A stretch of DNA of 45,059 nt, from positions 19,513 through 64,571 of the forward strand of contig DCUM01000090.1 of assembly GCA_002327255.1 (NCBI GenBank), in the 5' to 3' direction. Made by a program: the position numbers and the translations under genes. Shown here one piece after another: positions 7,968 to 16,893 of the stretch (positions within the stretch are counted from its first letter, which is position 1; every line of letters begins with the position of its first letter). The notes under the pieces were generated by a model that worked only from the letters and a program-made list of their open reading frames with translations, ran no database searches and was not told the origin of the DNA. This DNA is from a bacterium UBA2214 (GTDB lineage: Bacteria; Zhuqueibacterota; Zhuqueibacteria; Residuimicrobiales; Residuimicrobiaceae).

Positions 7968-9698
7968 TCATTCACTATAGACGGTTTTGGCGGTATAGTG
8001 GGTATGCAGCAGATCATGCGCCTTGTGGCTGTTCGGTTCCCCGAGAAATTCCTCGTAGAGTTTCAGAATCGCCGGATTTTCATGCGATTTTCTGATCTTC
8101 AAGCCACGATCCGCTCTGTAGAGTGCATCGGCGCGTTTTTTGCGAATGTCCAGCGAAGTGGGGACGGGTTGACCGCCGCCGCCGATACAGCCGCCTGGAC
8201 ACGCCATGATCTCGATGAAATGATAATTGGCTTCACCGGATACGATTTTTTCCATGAGCTTGCGCGCATTGGCGAGGCCGTTGGCCACAGCGGCGCGCAC
8301 CTTGAGGCCATCGAGATCGATTTCCGCTTCGCGCACGCCCTCCATGCCGCGCACCGCGGTGATTTCCACCGTATCGAGGGGCTTTTTGGTGACGACTTCA
8401 TAGACCGTTCGCAGTGCCGCTTCCATGACACCGCCGGTGTTGCCAAAGATGACGGCAGCGCCGGTGGAAATGCCCAGGGGCGCATCGTACTCTTCTTCCG
8501 GCAATTCGGCGAGATTGATGCCGATCTGTTTCATCATGGTGGCGGCTTCGCGGGTGGTGAGAACAGCATCGACATCCTGAAAGCCGCTGCTGTTCATCTC
8601 GGCGCGATCGCTTTCGTATTTTTTCGCCGTGCAGGGCATCACAGAGACCACATAGATGTCCTTGGCCTGCAAACCGGCCTTTTCGGCGTAGTAGGTTTTG
8701 GCGAGGGCGCCGAACATCTGCTGCGGTGATTTGCAGGAAGAGACGTGCGGCAGCAATTGCGGATAAAAGTGTTCGATGAAGTTGATCCAGCCGGGGCTGC
8801 AGGAGGTCAGCAACGGCAGGGTGCCGCCGTTTTTGATGCGACCGAGCAGCTCATATCCTTCTTCCATGATGGTGAGGTCCGCGGTGAAATCGGTATCGAA
8901 GACTTTATCGAAGCCCATTCTGCGCAGCGCGGTGACCATTTTATCGGTCACCAGTGAACCCGCCGGCATGCCGAACTCCTCGCCGATCGCGACGCGAACG
9001 GCTGGTGCGGTTTGCACCACGACGTGGAGATTGGGATTATCCAGGGCGTCCCAGACGCGCTGGATATGACTGTTTTCATAGAGTGCGCCCACGGGGCAGC
9101 GGTCGATGCATTGGCCGCAAGCGACGCAGGCCACATCACCGAGTCCCTTGCCGAATGGTGTATCGACCCAGACGTCATAGCCGCGGTTCTCCATGCCGAG
9201 GGCGCTGACGCTCTGCACCATGGTGCAGGTCTGCACACAGCGCCGGCACAGAATGCATTTGCCGGGATCGCGTACCACGGCCAGGCTCGAAGTATCGAGA
9301 AATCCCTTGCGTTCATTATAGGCAAATCTGATTTCGCGAATGCCGAGTTGATCTGCCACCGTACGCAGCTCGCAGCTGCCGTTGCGGACGCATTCGGTGC
9401 AGCGCATGGGATGACGGGAGAGCAACAATTCCATGGCGATCTTGCGGGATTCGCGAACCACCCTGGAACTGGTGGTGACTTCCATGCCTTCGCTGGCTTT
9501 CCAGGAACAGGCAGTGCGCAACAGCCGGTCCCCTTTGATTTCGACGACGCATAACCGGCAAGCGGAAACCGGGGGTAGATCGGGGTGATAACAGAGTCTC
9601 GGTATGGTGATCTGCGCCTTTTCGGCGGCCTCGAGCACGGTTGAACCGGCCGGAACCGTCACCGGACGGCCATCTATCTTCAAGGTAATTTGTTCCAA
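7968..9698 (-). CDS. hydA: NAD(P)-linked [FeFe] hydrogenase catalytic subunit HydA, set 1
   Basis: The H2-activating subunit of a HydABC (Hnd-type) complex, 576 residues, cytoplasmic. From the N-terminus: a [2Fe-2S] domain (C36, C47, C50, C64), a NuoG-type His-Cys3 cluster (H96, C100, C103, C109), two [4Fe-4S] clusters (C148-C158 and C191-C201), then the H-cluster domain. That domain has TSCSPGW (298-304), MPCTAKKYE (C356), and MACPGGCIGGGGQP (C500, C504), and a small-subunit-like tail. In TSCSPGW a serine replaces the second cysteine of the usual TSCCPGW, and an extra cysteine (C322) appears in SSCKSP. It starts at a TTG (9698) with AGGAGG 8 bases upstream. It ends the set 1 operon. Confidence 0.95.
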   Translation of the reverse strand: MEQITLKIDGRPVTVPAGSTVLEAAEKAQITIPRLCYHPDLPPVSACRLCVVEIKGDRLLRTACSWKASEGMEVTTSSRVVRESRKIAMELLLSRHPMRCTECVRNGSCELRTVADQLGIREIRFAYNERKGFLDTSSLAVVRDPGKCILCRRCVQTCTMVQSVSALGMENRGYDVWVDTPFGKGLGDVACVACGQCIDRCPVGALYENSHIQRVWDALDNPNLHVVVQTAPAVRVAIGEEFGMPAGSLVTDKMVTALRRMGFDKVFDTDFTADLTIMEEGYELLGRIKNGGTLPLLTSCSPGWINFIEHFYPQLLPHVSSCKSPQQMFGALAKTYYAEKAGLQAKDIYVVSVMPCTAKKYESDRAEMNSSGFQDVDAVLTTREAATMMKQIGINLAELPEEEYDAPLGISTGAAVIFGNTGGVMEAALRTVYEVVTKKPLDTVEITAVRGMEGVREAEIDLDGLKVRAAVANGLANARKLMEKIVSGEANYHFIEIMACPGGCIGGGGQPVPTSLDIRKKRADALYRADRGLKIRKSHENPAILKLYEEFLGEPNSHKAHDLLHTHYTAKTVYSE

Positions 9699-9755
9699 AA
9701 TAAAATCCTCCTAAATGATCATCTCAACGGAGAAGTACAGTTCATGAGTATTTGA

Positions 9756-11384
9756 TCAGGCCGCTGCTTCATTGGCAGCGTGCAGTTCACATTTTCCGGC
9801 ACGGCATGTGCCCTGGAGATGCTGTTCGAACTCTTCGCGGAAATAGCGCAAGCAGCCCAGGACGGGAATGGGCGCTGCCTGTCCGAGTCCGCAGAAAGCG
9901 CCGCGCATCATCGCGTTGGCCAATTCTTCCATCAGATGCAGATCCTCCGCCGCGCCTTTGCCCTCCGTCATGCGTTCAAGCAGTTCCAGAAGGCGGCCAT
10001 TGCCTTCACGACACAGCGTACAGATGCCGCAGGACTCATGGACGAAGAATTCGACAAACGTTTTTACCAGATCTACAAGGCACTGCGAATCATCGACGAC
10101 CAGGAGCGCACCGGAGCCCATGCCGGCGCCTGCGTTACGCAAGGTATCGACGGCCAGCGGCAAGTCGAGATGCTCCCTGGTGAGGATGCCACCGGTCGTA
10201 CCGCCGAGTTGGGCGAGGAGGAATCCTTTGCCTTCCGGAATACCGTGTCCGATATCGTAGATAATCTCGCGCAGGGTGATCCCCATGGGGACCTCGATAA
10301 GGCCAGGGTTGTTGATGTTGCCCACCATGGTGAAGACTTTGGTGCCCGGACTATTTTCTGTGCCCAGCGAGCGGTACCATTTGGCGCCCTTGAGAATGAT
10401 TTGCGGCACATTGGCGAGGGTTTCGACGTTGTTGACGATGGTGGGTTTGCCCCACAGTCCCACCGACGGCGGAAAGGGCGGTTTATTGCGCGGTTCACCG
10501 CGCTTGCCTTCGATGGATTCGATGAGCGCGGTCTCTTCACCACAGATATAGGCCCCGGCGCCTTCGCGAATATCCAGATCAAAGCTGAACGAGGAGCTAA
10601 AAATATTTTTCCCCAGCAGGCCCTGTTGGCGCGCCTGTTCGATGGCTCTTTGCATCCTGGCGATGGACATATGGTATTCACCACGGATATAAACATAGCC
10701 CTGATGGGCGCCGACGGCGTAACCCGCGAGTGCCATGCCTTCGATGACGGCATGGGGATCGCCCTCGAGAATGAGACGATCTTTAAAGGTTCCCGGCTCG
10801 CCTTCGTCCGCGTTGCAGATGATGTATTTTTCTTCGCTCTTTTCCCTGGCCGCGAAACCCCATTTGATACCGGTCGGGAAGAAGGCGCCTCCCCTGCCCT
10901 GCATGGCGGATGCTTTGACCTCTTCCATGACCTGCTCCGGGGTCATTTCGGTTAAAGCTTTGCCAAGCGCTTCATAGCCATCGTTGGCGATATACTCTTC
11001 GATGCTTTCGGGATCAATGATGCCGGCATTTTTGAGCACCACGCGAATCTGTTTGCTGACACGGGCCGATTTATCACCGGCTTTGGCTTCACCGGACGGC
11101 ATATCGAGGTACTGCAGCCTTTCGACAATACGGCCTTTGATGAGGTGTTCCGAAATGATTTCGGTGACGTCTTCCATCTTGACGCCGACGTAGTAAACGG
11201 CATCCGGAAAAACGACCAAAACAACCCCTTTATCATAGATGCCAAGGCTGCCTGTTTCCACAACGCGCACTTCATTGGCCAATCCGGCCAATGCCAGTTC
11301 ACGGGTCATTGCATCCTTGATGGAACGCGCGCCCTGAGAGATGGTGTGGGCATCCATGGCTATCAGGATATGAATTCTATGCAT
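9756..11384 (-). CDS. hydB: HydB/NuoF-like flavoprotein of the hydrogenase, set 1 (no N-terminal cluster ligands, no C-terminal ferredoxin)
   Basis: A 542-residue diaphorase subunit expected to bind FMN, NAD(H) and one [4Fe-4S] cluster. The core is intact: FMN/NADH motifs GRGGAFFPTGIKWG and CNADEGEPGTFKDR, and the cluster motif ESCGICTLCREG with the distal FCGLGQ. The N-terminal thioredoxin-like domain (about 1-100) keeps its shape, but every cluster cysteine is gone: DAH replaces GTC at 11-13 and TGSLGIY (44-50) replaces TGCxGxC. The two-cluster ferredoxin tail found in the set 2 paralogue is also absent. The ATG at 11384 overlaps the hydC stop by 8 bases. The missing [2Fe-2S] site may be supplied by the free ferredoxin at 11907-12272. 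Confidence 0.93.
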   Translation of the reverse strand: MHRIHILIAMDAHTISQGARSIKDAMTRELALAGLANEVRVVETGSLGIYDKGVVLVVFPDAVYYVGVKMEDVTEIISEHLIKGRIVERLQYLDMPSGEAKAGDKSARVSKQIRVVLKNAGIIDPESIEEYIANDGYEALGKALTEMTPEQVMEEVKASAMQGRGGAFFPTGIKWGFAAREKSEEKYIICNADEGEPGTFKDRLILEGDPHAVIEGMALAGYAVGAHQGYVYIRGEYHMSIARMQRAIEQARQQGLLGKNIFSSSFSFDLDIREGAGAYICGEETALIESIEGKRGEPRNKPPFPPSVGLWGKPTIVNNVETLANVPQIILKGAKWYRSLGTENSPGTKVFTMVGNINNPGLIEVPMGITLREIIYDIGHGIPEGKGFLLAQLGGTTGGILTREHLDLPLAVDTLRNAGAGMGSGALLVVDDSQCLVDLVKTFVEFFVHESCGICTLCREGNGRLLELLERMTEGKGAAEDLHLMEELANAMMRGAFCGLGQAAPIPVLGCLRYFREEFEQHLQGTCRAGKCELHAANEAAA

Positions 11385-11853
11385 GAGAAGTTCCTTTCAT
11401 CTTATAGTCCTTCAAAATGGCCACAGCCTTTTCGGGGGTCAGATTGCCATAGACTTCATTATCGACCATCATGACCGGCGCCACGGCGCACAGGCCCAGA
11501 CAGCTGGTAAATTCCAGGGTGAAAGTGCCATCCGGTGTGGTCTCACCCATCTCCAGTCCGAGATAGGACTTGATGTGATCGAGTACGGCTTTGGAGCCTT
11601 TGACGTGGCACGGCGCGTTGTTGCAGCAGCGGACAATGTGTTTGCCCTTGGCCGTGGTTGTGAAGAGACTATAAAAGGTGGCAACGCCATATATCTCGCT
11701 GAGGGGAATGTTGATTTTTTGGGCGACGCGCGTCAATATTTCATCGGAAAGGAGGCCGTATTCCTTCTGAACATCCTTGAGAACATAAATCAGGGGTGTC
11801 CTGGTGTCGGCATAGGCTTGTATTATTTCATCTATCTTGTTAAGGTCGTGCAT
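11377..11853 (-). CDS. hydC: HydC/NuoE-like [2Fe-2S] subunit, set 1
   Basis: A 158-residue NuoE-type subunit that carries one [2Fe-2S] cluster and sits beside the FMN subunit in HydABC. Cluster cysteines appear as CCNNAPCHVKG and TSCLGLCAVAP; the family motif EIYGVATFYSLF is near residue 50. The ATG at 11853 is supported by GGAGG 6 bases before it; the frame extends 19 codons further upstream without a good site. It overlaps hydB by 8 bases and follows the free [2Fe-2S] ferredoxin gene by 53 bases. Confidence 0.94.
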   Translation of the reverse strand: MHDLNKIDEIIQAYADTRTPLIYVLKDVQKEYGLLSDEILTRVAQKINIPLSEIYGVATFYSLFTTTAKGKHIVRCCNNAPCHVKGSKAVLDHIKSYLGLEMGETTPDGTFTLEFTSCLGLCAVAPVMMVDNEVYGNLTPEKAVAILKDYKMKGTSHA

Positions 11854-11906
11854 GGGATTCCTCCATTGAATCTGAGTAAGGCAATATGAAAGCCGGGGCG
11901 TCCGGA

Positions 11907-12272
11907 TCATTGCTGCATAAAAACATGCTTGTCGACAACACGATCGTTCATCACATGTTCAACAACAATCTTGCGGGCAATCTCGGGATCGATTTTTCCA
12001 TAGGTCGTGGTGACCGATTTATCCGTCTGAACAATCTGGACCAGGGGTTCCTGATCACAGAATCCGAGGCAGCCGGTCTGCGTGACCACAGCAGTGGTGA
12101 TGTTGCGTTGATTGATTTCATCGAGAATGGCGGACATGACTGCTCGTGCTCCAGCGGCGATTCCACAGGTTCCCATGGCGACGACAATCCGATACCTGGC
12201 GGATTGTTCACGGGCAGCCATTTCTTTTTTGGCTTTTTCCTTGATAGCGCGGAGATCCGATAATGTTTTCAC
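11907..12272 (-). CDS. Free-standing thioredoxin-like [2Fe-2S] ferredoxin (HndB-like)
   Basis: A 121-residue protein whose fold matches the N-terminal domain of HydB/NuoF and the HndB subunit of NADP-reducing hydrogenases. Cluster residues visible are C36 in AMGTCGIAAGA, and C68 and C72 in TGCLGFC; I do not see an obvious fourth cysteine. It has a GTG start at 12272 with AAGGAGG 7 bases upstream. Its gene lies immediately before hydC and hydB, and the set 1 HydB has lost exactly this cysteine set. I infer that it supplies the [2Fe-2S] site in trans as a complex subunit. Confidence 0.88.
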   Translation of the reverse strand: MKTLSDLRAIKEKAKKEMAAREQSARYRIVVAMGTCGIAAGARAVMSAILDEINQRNITTAVVTQTGCLGFCDQEPLVQIVQTDKSVTTTYGKIDPEIARKIVVEHVMNDRVVDKHVFMQQ

Positions 12273-12375
12273 TGCGGTTCCTCCTTGACAGAAGTGAGAT
12301 CAGCCTGTTCACAGCCTCTTGCCTGCGGACAGAACTGATACGGTTGATTATGTATGCAAATTACCTGATGATCAT

Positions 12376-12924
12376 TCATCCCAAAGAATGGACGGCTTGC
12401 AGTTTCTCCCTGATCAACGCCTGAGCCGGTTCGACCAGGGCATACTGTGAACAATCCAGTTCGGCCATGCGGCCATAAAACCAGAAAGAGTCGAAGGTAA
12501 AATAACGGCAATCGGTACGGTGGCCGTAAAGAAAATGTACCTCCGGCGCCGCGATGACGAGATTGACGAGCGTTCCAGCCATATCGCCCAGGGGCGCCCG
12601 ATTGAGACTGTTATGCTGAAAGGTAACCAATACTTCCGTACCTGCTCCGGGTTGAGAGACGATCTTTAATTCTCCGTTGCAGGCCAGCGCGGCCTGGCGC
12701 AGCAGCGGCAAACCCATGCCAACAGAGCGTGTGGAGCGGCTGGTCACGAAGGGATCGGTGACGCGCGCGACGGTTTCAGGGCTCATGCCGCGGCCATTGT
12801 CGCGAATGGTGATCGAAAAGAGATTTTTGGCGACCGATTCCTCGATCCAGATGATGACCCGGGTTGCCGCGGCTTCGATGGAATTGGTTACGATATCCAG
12901 TATATGTAAGGATAATTCACGCAT
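12376..12924 (-). CDS. HATPase-domain ATP-binding protein (hydrogenase-operon type)
   Basis: A 182-residue protein with a GHKL ATPase fold and no dimerisation/phosphoacceptor domain. The N box is ILDIVTNSIEAAAT (near residues 8-21). The G1 box is RDNGRGMS (near 41) and a G2-like loop is SVGMGLPLLRQAA (near 67). The family resembles anti-sigma-factor kinases and is commonly found beside HydABC genes in anaerobes, where its role is unproven. It follows the PHP gene by 6 bases. About 100 bases of spacer separate it from the ferredoxin gene. Confidence 0.85.
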   Translation of the reverse strand: MRELSLHILDIVTNSIEAAATRVIIWIEESVAKNLFSITIRDNGRGMSPETVARVTDPFVTSRSTRSVGMGLPLLRQAALACNGELKIVSQPGAGTEVLVTFQHNSLNRAPLGDMAGTLVNLVIAAPEVHFLYGHRTDCRYFTFDSFWFYGRMAELDCSQYALVEPAQALIREKLQAVHSLG

Positions 12925-12930
12925 CGGGCC

Positions 12931-13713
12931 TCAGGCAACCACGGAACGGGACTGGATGATTTCTTCGGTTTCCATAACGGAGACGTGCCTTCCCATGGAG
13001 CGGGTGCAGGCGAGAATGAGCTCTGCAAAATTGGGCGCCGCCATCTTGAAAAAAGTGCGCGCACTGCCGACCTGATTGATATCGTGGGCATCGGAAGCGG
13101 TGATCAATTGCAGATTGCCACTCGATTGATAACGTTGCACCGCCTCTTTGAGATCGGCTCTTCTGGATATCTCGACCACATTGAAGGGCAGATTGGCCGG
13201 CAGAAATCCCAGTGTTTTAACCATGCTGTTCGCTTTGCGATCAATATGCGCGGGGTAAATGATGCCTCCGCGTTCGCTCACTTCGGTGATGATGCGCTGA
13301 TAGCCTTGCTGCAAGGGCAAAGATAACAGTTGCGACGCCTCAGCAAGGATATTTTCATCGGCATCGACGATCAATTGCGCGCCCCAAAGTGATACATCGT
13401 TTTCGCCGGGTGTCATGTTCTGATCGAGAAATTTCTGGAAATCATCCATACTATCGAGCGTTGGAAAAAGAGAGATCATATGAATGTCTTCCCGCGTCGC
13501 CACCTCAACGCCGGGGATTACCACCAATGCGGTATCGCTCGCGGCCTGGACGACGGCTGCCACATTGGCTGTGGCATTGTGATCGGTGATGGCGATCATA
13601 TCCAGACCCTGATCAAGGGCCTGACGCACAATATCGCGGGGCCCCAAGCTGAGCTCGGCACACGGCGATAAAACCGTGTGAATGTGCAAATCGCCCTGGA
13701 ACCAACGCAGCAT
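12931..13713 (-). CDS. PHP-domain metal-dependent phosphoesterase
   Basis: A 260-residue cytoplasmic protein of the PHP superfamily. Metal-ligand motifs are in order: GDLHIHTVLSPC (H9, H11 region), AITDHN near residue 41, PGVEV near 66, PAHIDR near 155 and ASDAHD near 210. The substrate is unknown; PHP proteins hydrolyse nucleotides, DNA ends or phosphohistidinol. Its ATG abuts the stop of the DRTGG gene and its own stop is 6 bases from the HATPase gene, so the three are one translational unit. This trio is a known companion of [FeFe]-hydrogenase operons; its function there is not established. Confidence 0.88.
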   Translation of the reverse strand: MLRWFQGDLHIHTVLSPCAELSLGPRDIVRQALDQGLDMIAITDHNATANVAAVVQAASDTALVVIPGVEVATREDIHMISLFPTLDSMDDFQKFLDQNMTPGENDVSLWGAQLIVDADENILAEASQLLSLPLQQGYQRIITEVSERGGIIYPAHIDRKANSMVKTLGFLPANLPFNVVEISRRADLKEAVQRYQSSGNLQLITASDAHDINQVGSARTFFKMAAPNFAELILACTRSMGRHVSVMETEEIIQSRSVVA

Positions 13714-14058
13714 CTAGTTGCTCCCGCGTAATCCGAGATGATAGAGTTGGCCGGCCAGATCGAATGCGTTCGCATCACAGGTCAGCAAGGTGATATTTTT
13801 CAAATTGGCTTTCTGCACCGATTCCTCGTCCGGCACAACGCCATTGGCAAAAATCACCGCCGTCAGTTCCTTAAAAAAGGCGATGGCGATGACATTTTCA
13901 TGACTCTGGTTGGTGATCCAGATGCAGTCCTTGGGTGCGCGCGCCATGACATCGCTCAATATGTCCGATACACAAGCACAGGATACATTTCTTTCCGCGT
14001 TGAAGCGATCGCTTACAAGCTTTAGTTTTATTATTTCATTGATTTGTGCGAGCGTCAT
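13714..14058 (-). CDS. DRTGG-like regulatory domain protein
   Basis: A 114-residue single-domain protein. The C-terminal half (AIAFFKELTAVIFANGVVPDE, then NITLLTCDANAFDLAGQLY, positions noted as two short stretches) resembles the DRTGG domain seen in HPr-kinase-like and CBS-linked proteins. The ATG at 14058 has AAGGA 7-8 bases upstream; an in-frame GTG one codon earlier is less likely. It heads the DRTGG-PHP-HATPase-ferredoxin-hydCBA series and begins 24 bases after the Mur-ligase-like gene. The ligand is unknown. Confidence 0.75.
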   Translation of the reverse strand: MTLAQINEIIKLKLVSDRFNAERNVSCACVSDILSDVMARAPKDCIWITNQSHENVIAIAFFKELTAVIFANGVVPDEESVQKANLKNITLLTCDANAFDLAGQLYHLGLRGSN

Positions 14059-14082
14059 CACTACATCCTTAATTCAATTTGA

Positions 14083-15321
14083 TCACACGGGCTGATTCGC
14101 AGGGCATTTTTCCTGCCAGAAACGAACCAAATCCTTCACCAGCATCGACATATCGGCTGTTTTGCTGCCTTCTACCAGGATGGTATCTCCCTTTTGGGCA
14201 TTCTCTTTAAACCATGACAAAGCTTCCGTGGGGGACGTTGTCACTATCACCTGATGCCGGGCATGGCTCCTCGCTTTGATGGCTTCGGCTGTCACTTTGG
14301 TAATTTCACCGACCAGCACCACCCTGTCGATCGGCATGGCGGAGAGGTAATGCCCCATCATGGCATGCATGTGCAGCGTCTGCTGACCGAGCTCGGACAT
14401 TTCACCCATGACCAGGATGAGCCTTTTTGAAAAGTTACGAAAGTTGAGCAAAGATTGGGAGGATTTATAGAGGGACTGTGGTGTTGCGTCATAGGTGTCA
14501 TCGAAGATGCACAATCCATCGATGGTATGCATGCGTCCTCTTCCATCAGGAAGCACAAATTCATTTTCCAGGGCCTGTGTGATCACTGCGTGATCGATGC
14601 CTAACTCGGAGGCGGCCGCGTAGGCAGCCAGCGCATTATAGACATCTCCCAATGAGTAGATGGGGAGGCGCAATGGGCGTCCCGGGGCATTTCTTTGATG
14701 CACCAGGAAACGCGTGCCATCCGGGCCTTTATGTTCAATTTCAGAAGCGTAATAATCCGCCACCGGACTGAGGCCAAAGTATACCACGGCTGCGGATGAT
14801 GCGTCACCCATTCTGCGGGTATATTCGTTGTCACGATTGAGGATTGCAACGCCGCCATGGCAAAGCGCGTTGAGGAGTTCTTCCTTGGCGGCGGCGATTT
14901 TTTCGATGCTGCCGTGCCTTTCCAGATGCGCTTCGCCGATATTGGTGATGATTCCCATCTGTGGCCGGATGAGTTTGGCGGCAACCTTGATTTCAAAAGG
15001 GGTGGCAGCACCCATCTTCACCAGGGCCCAGTCGTAGTCATTGGAGATGGTCAGCAGTTCCCGGGCGATGGGTATGACAAGGTCCGATGGGGGGGAAAAA
15101 TCATATACGCTCCCCTGCCGTTTGAGGATTTGACAGAGCATCGCCTTGGTAGTCGTTTTGCCATTACTTCCGGTGATGGCGATGAATGGGAAACCGAGTT
15201 TTAGACGATGACTTTCGGCCTGGCTAACGATATGATTTATGGGTAACGAGGTCACAACGATTTTATCATGTTGATTAGGATGATGGCAGATACCACTGTT
15301 CTTTACGCCGGATAGAGACAT
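14083..15321 (-). CDS. Mur ligase family protein (MurF-like, shortened N-terminus)
   Basis: A 412-residue ATP-dependent ligase of the Mur family. The P-loop ITGSNGKTTTK is at about residues 49-59; the central-domain segments GIITNIGEAHLERHGS and a late DDTYDATPQS loop resemble MurF, and the C-terminal domain (VMGEMSELG, LVEGSKTADM) is MurF-like. Only about 48 residues precede the P-loop, too few for the UDP-sugar-binding domain of true MurF, so the acceptor may not be UDP-MurNAc-tripeptide. It has no mur or fts neighbours; it lies between two hydrogenase clusters. The ribosome site before the ATG is weak, so a different start cannot be excluded. Confidence 0.8.
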   Translation of the reverse strand: MSLSGVKNSGICHHPNQHDKIVVTSLPINHIVSQAESHRLKLGFPFIAITGSNGKTTTKAMLCQILKRQGSVYDFSPPSDLVIPIARELLTISNDYDWALVKMGAATPFEIKVAAKLIRPQMGIITNIGEAHLERHGSIEKIAAAKEELLNALCHGGVAILNRDNEYTRRMGDASSAAVVYFGLSPVADYYASEIEHKGPDGTRFLVHQRNAPGRPLRLPIYSLGDVYNALAAYAAASELGIDHAVITQALENEFVLPDGRGRMHTIDGLCIFDDTYDATPQSLYKSSQSLLNFRNFSKRLILVMGEMSELGQQTLHMHAMMGHYLSAMPIDRVVLVGEITKVTAEAIKARSHARHQVIVTTSPTEALSWFKENAQKGDTILVEGSKTADMSMLVKDLVRFWQEKCPANQPV

Positions 15322-15387
15322 TAGCCTGTTATATTACACTTTTTTTTTGAAAAGGAAAAGAAAATTCCGAATCACGGGCTTTTTTTA

Positions 15388-16863
15388 TTACATCACCATG
15401 GGAAGATAGAGGGTGAAACAGGTTCCCTTTTCATATTCAGAAGTTACATCGATCTTGCCGGCATATCCATCCACAATCTTCTTGACCAGGGTGAGTCCCA
15501 ACCCTGTGCCGGTGATGTTGCGTGTATAGTAATTTTTTGCTCTAAAAAATTCCTCAAATAGCCGTTCCTTCTCCTCGGCAAGCATGCCGATACCGCTATC
15601 TGCAACAGATATCTTGACATAGCGGCCATCCGACGTGATGGCGATGCGAATGGTGCCCTGCTCGCGATTGTACTTGATGGCATTTGAAATCAGGTTGGTA
15701 AAAACGCGCTGCAGCTCTTCCCGATCTGCGTCAACCGTGAGCGTTTTATCCAGGTCCAGCTCCGTCGTGAGACCGCGCTTGTGGATTTCATTTTTAAAAA
15801 ACTCAATGGTTGCTTCGGCCATTTCGGCCGGTATGAGGCGTTCGATCTCACGGCGTACCTTACCCGCCTGAATTCTCGAAATATTGAGGAGATCGTTGAT
15901 CAGGGTGGTCAATGTCTTGCTGCGTTCCAGGGAGCGGCGCAGATAGCCATCATAAATATCCGGTTCATCGCCAAGGCTTTTGTCCAATACCATCTCCATA
16001 TACCCCTGAATCGCTGACAAGGGCGCCTTGAGTTCGTGGGCGGCCATATTGACAAACTGCGACTTGAGCAGCTCCAGTTGCTTCAATTCAGAAATATCAC
16101 GCAAAACCGAAACAAATCCAAGCAGTTGCCCCGTTTCGTCCAAAATGGGTGTGGAGTTGGCCATGACGACCAGTTTTGCGGGTGGCTGTATCACGATCTC
16201 CTGTTTGATGGCTTTGAGGGCGTCTTTTTGCTCAAAGATATCCGTGATGACGCCCTTGAATTGATCCGGGAGCACCTCAAAAATGGACTGTCCGATGGTG
16301 AGATCGTGCTCGAGTTGCAGCAGTTTCAAAAATTGGGGATTAAAAAGGACCACCTCGGCCTGTTGATTGAGGACGACGATGCCGTCATCGATGGCATTGA
16401 TGATGGTGCGAATGCGCGATTTTTCCCGGGATACTTCGAGGAGCCGGCGCTCCTGTTCTACCCGCAGCCGCCGTGCTTCGAGGATATACCAGCGCCGTTC
16501 CAGGGCGCGATCGAATACCAGTTGAATTTCTTCGGGTGCAAACGGCTTGGCGACATAGTGATAGGCCCCCAATCGCGTGGTTTCCACGGCGGTGTCGATG
16601 GAGGCATATGCCGTGCAGATGACACAGATGGCTTCGGGATAGACCTTTCTGATCTCCGCGAGCACTTCAACGCCGTCGATATCACCGATTTTGAGGTCGA
16701 TGAAATAGATATCGAATTCGCGCAGCGTGCCTTTTTCGACGCCGAGCCTGCCGGTCTCCGCCGTATCGACGCGGTGGCCCTGGCTGGCAAAGAGACGACG
16801 GATGCCTTCCCGCATGCCCAATTCATCGTCGACGACGAGTATGTCAGCCTGTTCAATCTTCAT
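15388..16863 (-). CDS. Hybrid signalling protein: receiver - PAS - histidine kinase
   Basis: A 491-residue soluble two-component protein. The receiver domain at 1-125 has acidic residues at 12-13 and phosphoacceptor D56. A short coiled linker leads to a PAS domain (about 150-260). The HisKA domain has AAHELKAPL with H276, and the HATPase domain has NLISNAIKYN, DSGIGM and GTGLGLTLVKK. There is no transmembrane segment. It is the last gene of the set 2 hydrogenase operon, 30 bases after a single-domain response regulator, and so probably receives a phosphoryl group from the H-cluster kinase or its regulators. Confidence 0.93.
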   Translation of the reverse strand: MKIEQADILVVDDELGMREGIRRLFASQGHRVDTAETGRLGVEKGTLREFDIYFIDLKIGDIDGVEVLAEIRKVYPEAICVICTAYASIDTAVETTRLGAYHYVAKPFAPEEIQLVFDRALERRWYILEARRLRVEQERRLLEVSREKSRIRTIINAIDDGIVVLNQQAEVVLFNPQFLKLLQLEHDLTIGQSIFEVLPDQFKGVITDIFEQKDALKAIKQEIVIQPPAKLVVMANSTPILDETGQLLGFVSVLRDISELKQLELLKSQFVNMAAHELKAPLSAIQGYMEMVLDKSLGDEPDIYDGYLRRSLERSKTLTTLINDLLNISRIQAGKVRREIERLIPAEMAEATIEFFKNEIHKRGLTTELDLDKTLTVDADREELQRVFTNLISNAIKYNREQGTIRIAITSDGRYVKISVADSGIGMLAEEKERLFEEFFRAKNYYTRNITGTGLGLTLVKKIVDGYAGKIDVTSEYEKGTCFTLYLPMVM

Positions 16864-16893
16864 AATAGGATAAGTGCACCCGCTTGTGGTTGA

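Noticed and set aside
9756..11384. Frameshift or assembly error as the cause of the missing cysteines in HydB set 1
   Set aside because: The fold pattern is kept in frame across the whole domain with codon-by-codon replacement, and a free ferredoxin with the cysteines is adjacent.
12269..12511. 80-residue minus-strand frame overlapping the HATPase gene
   Set aside because: Lies in another frame of a well-supported gene and has no family features.
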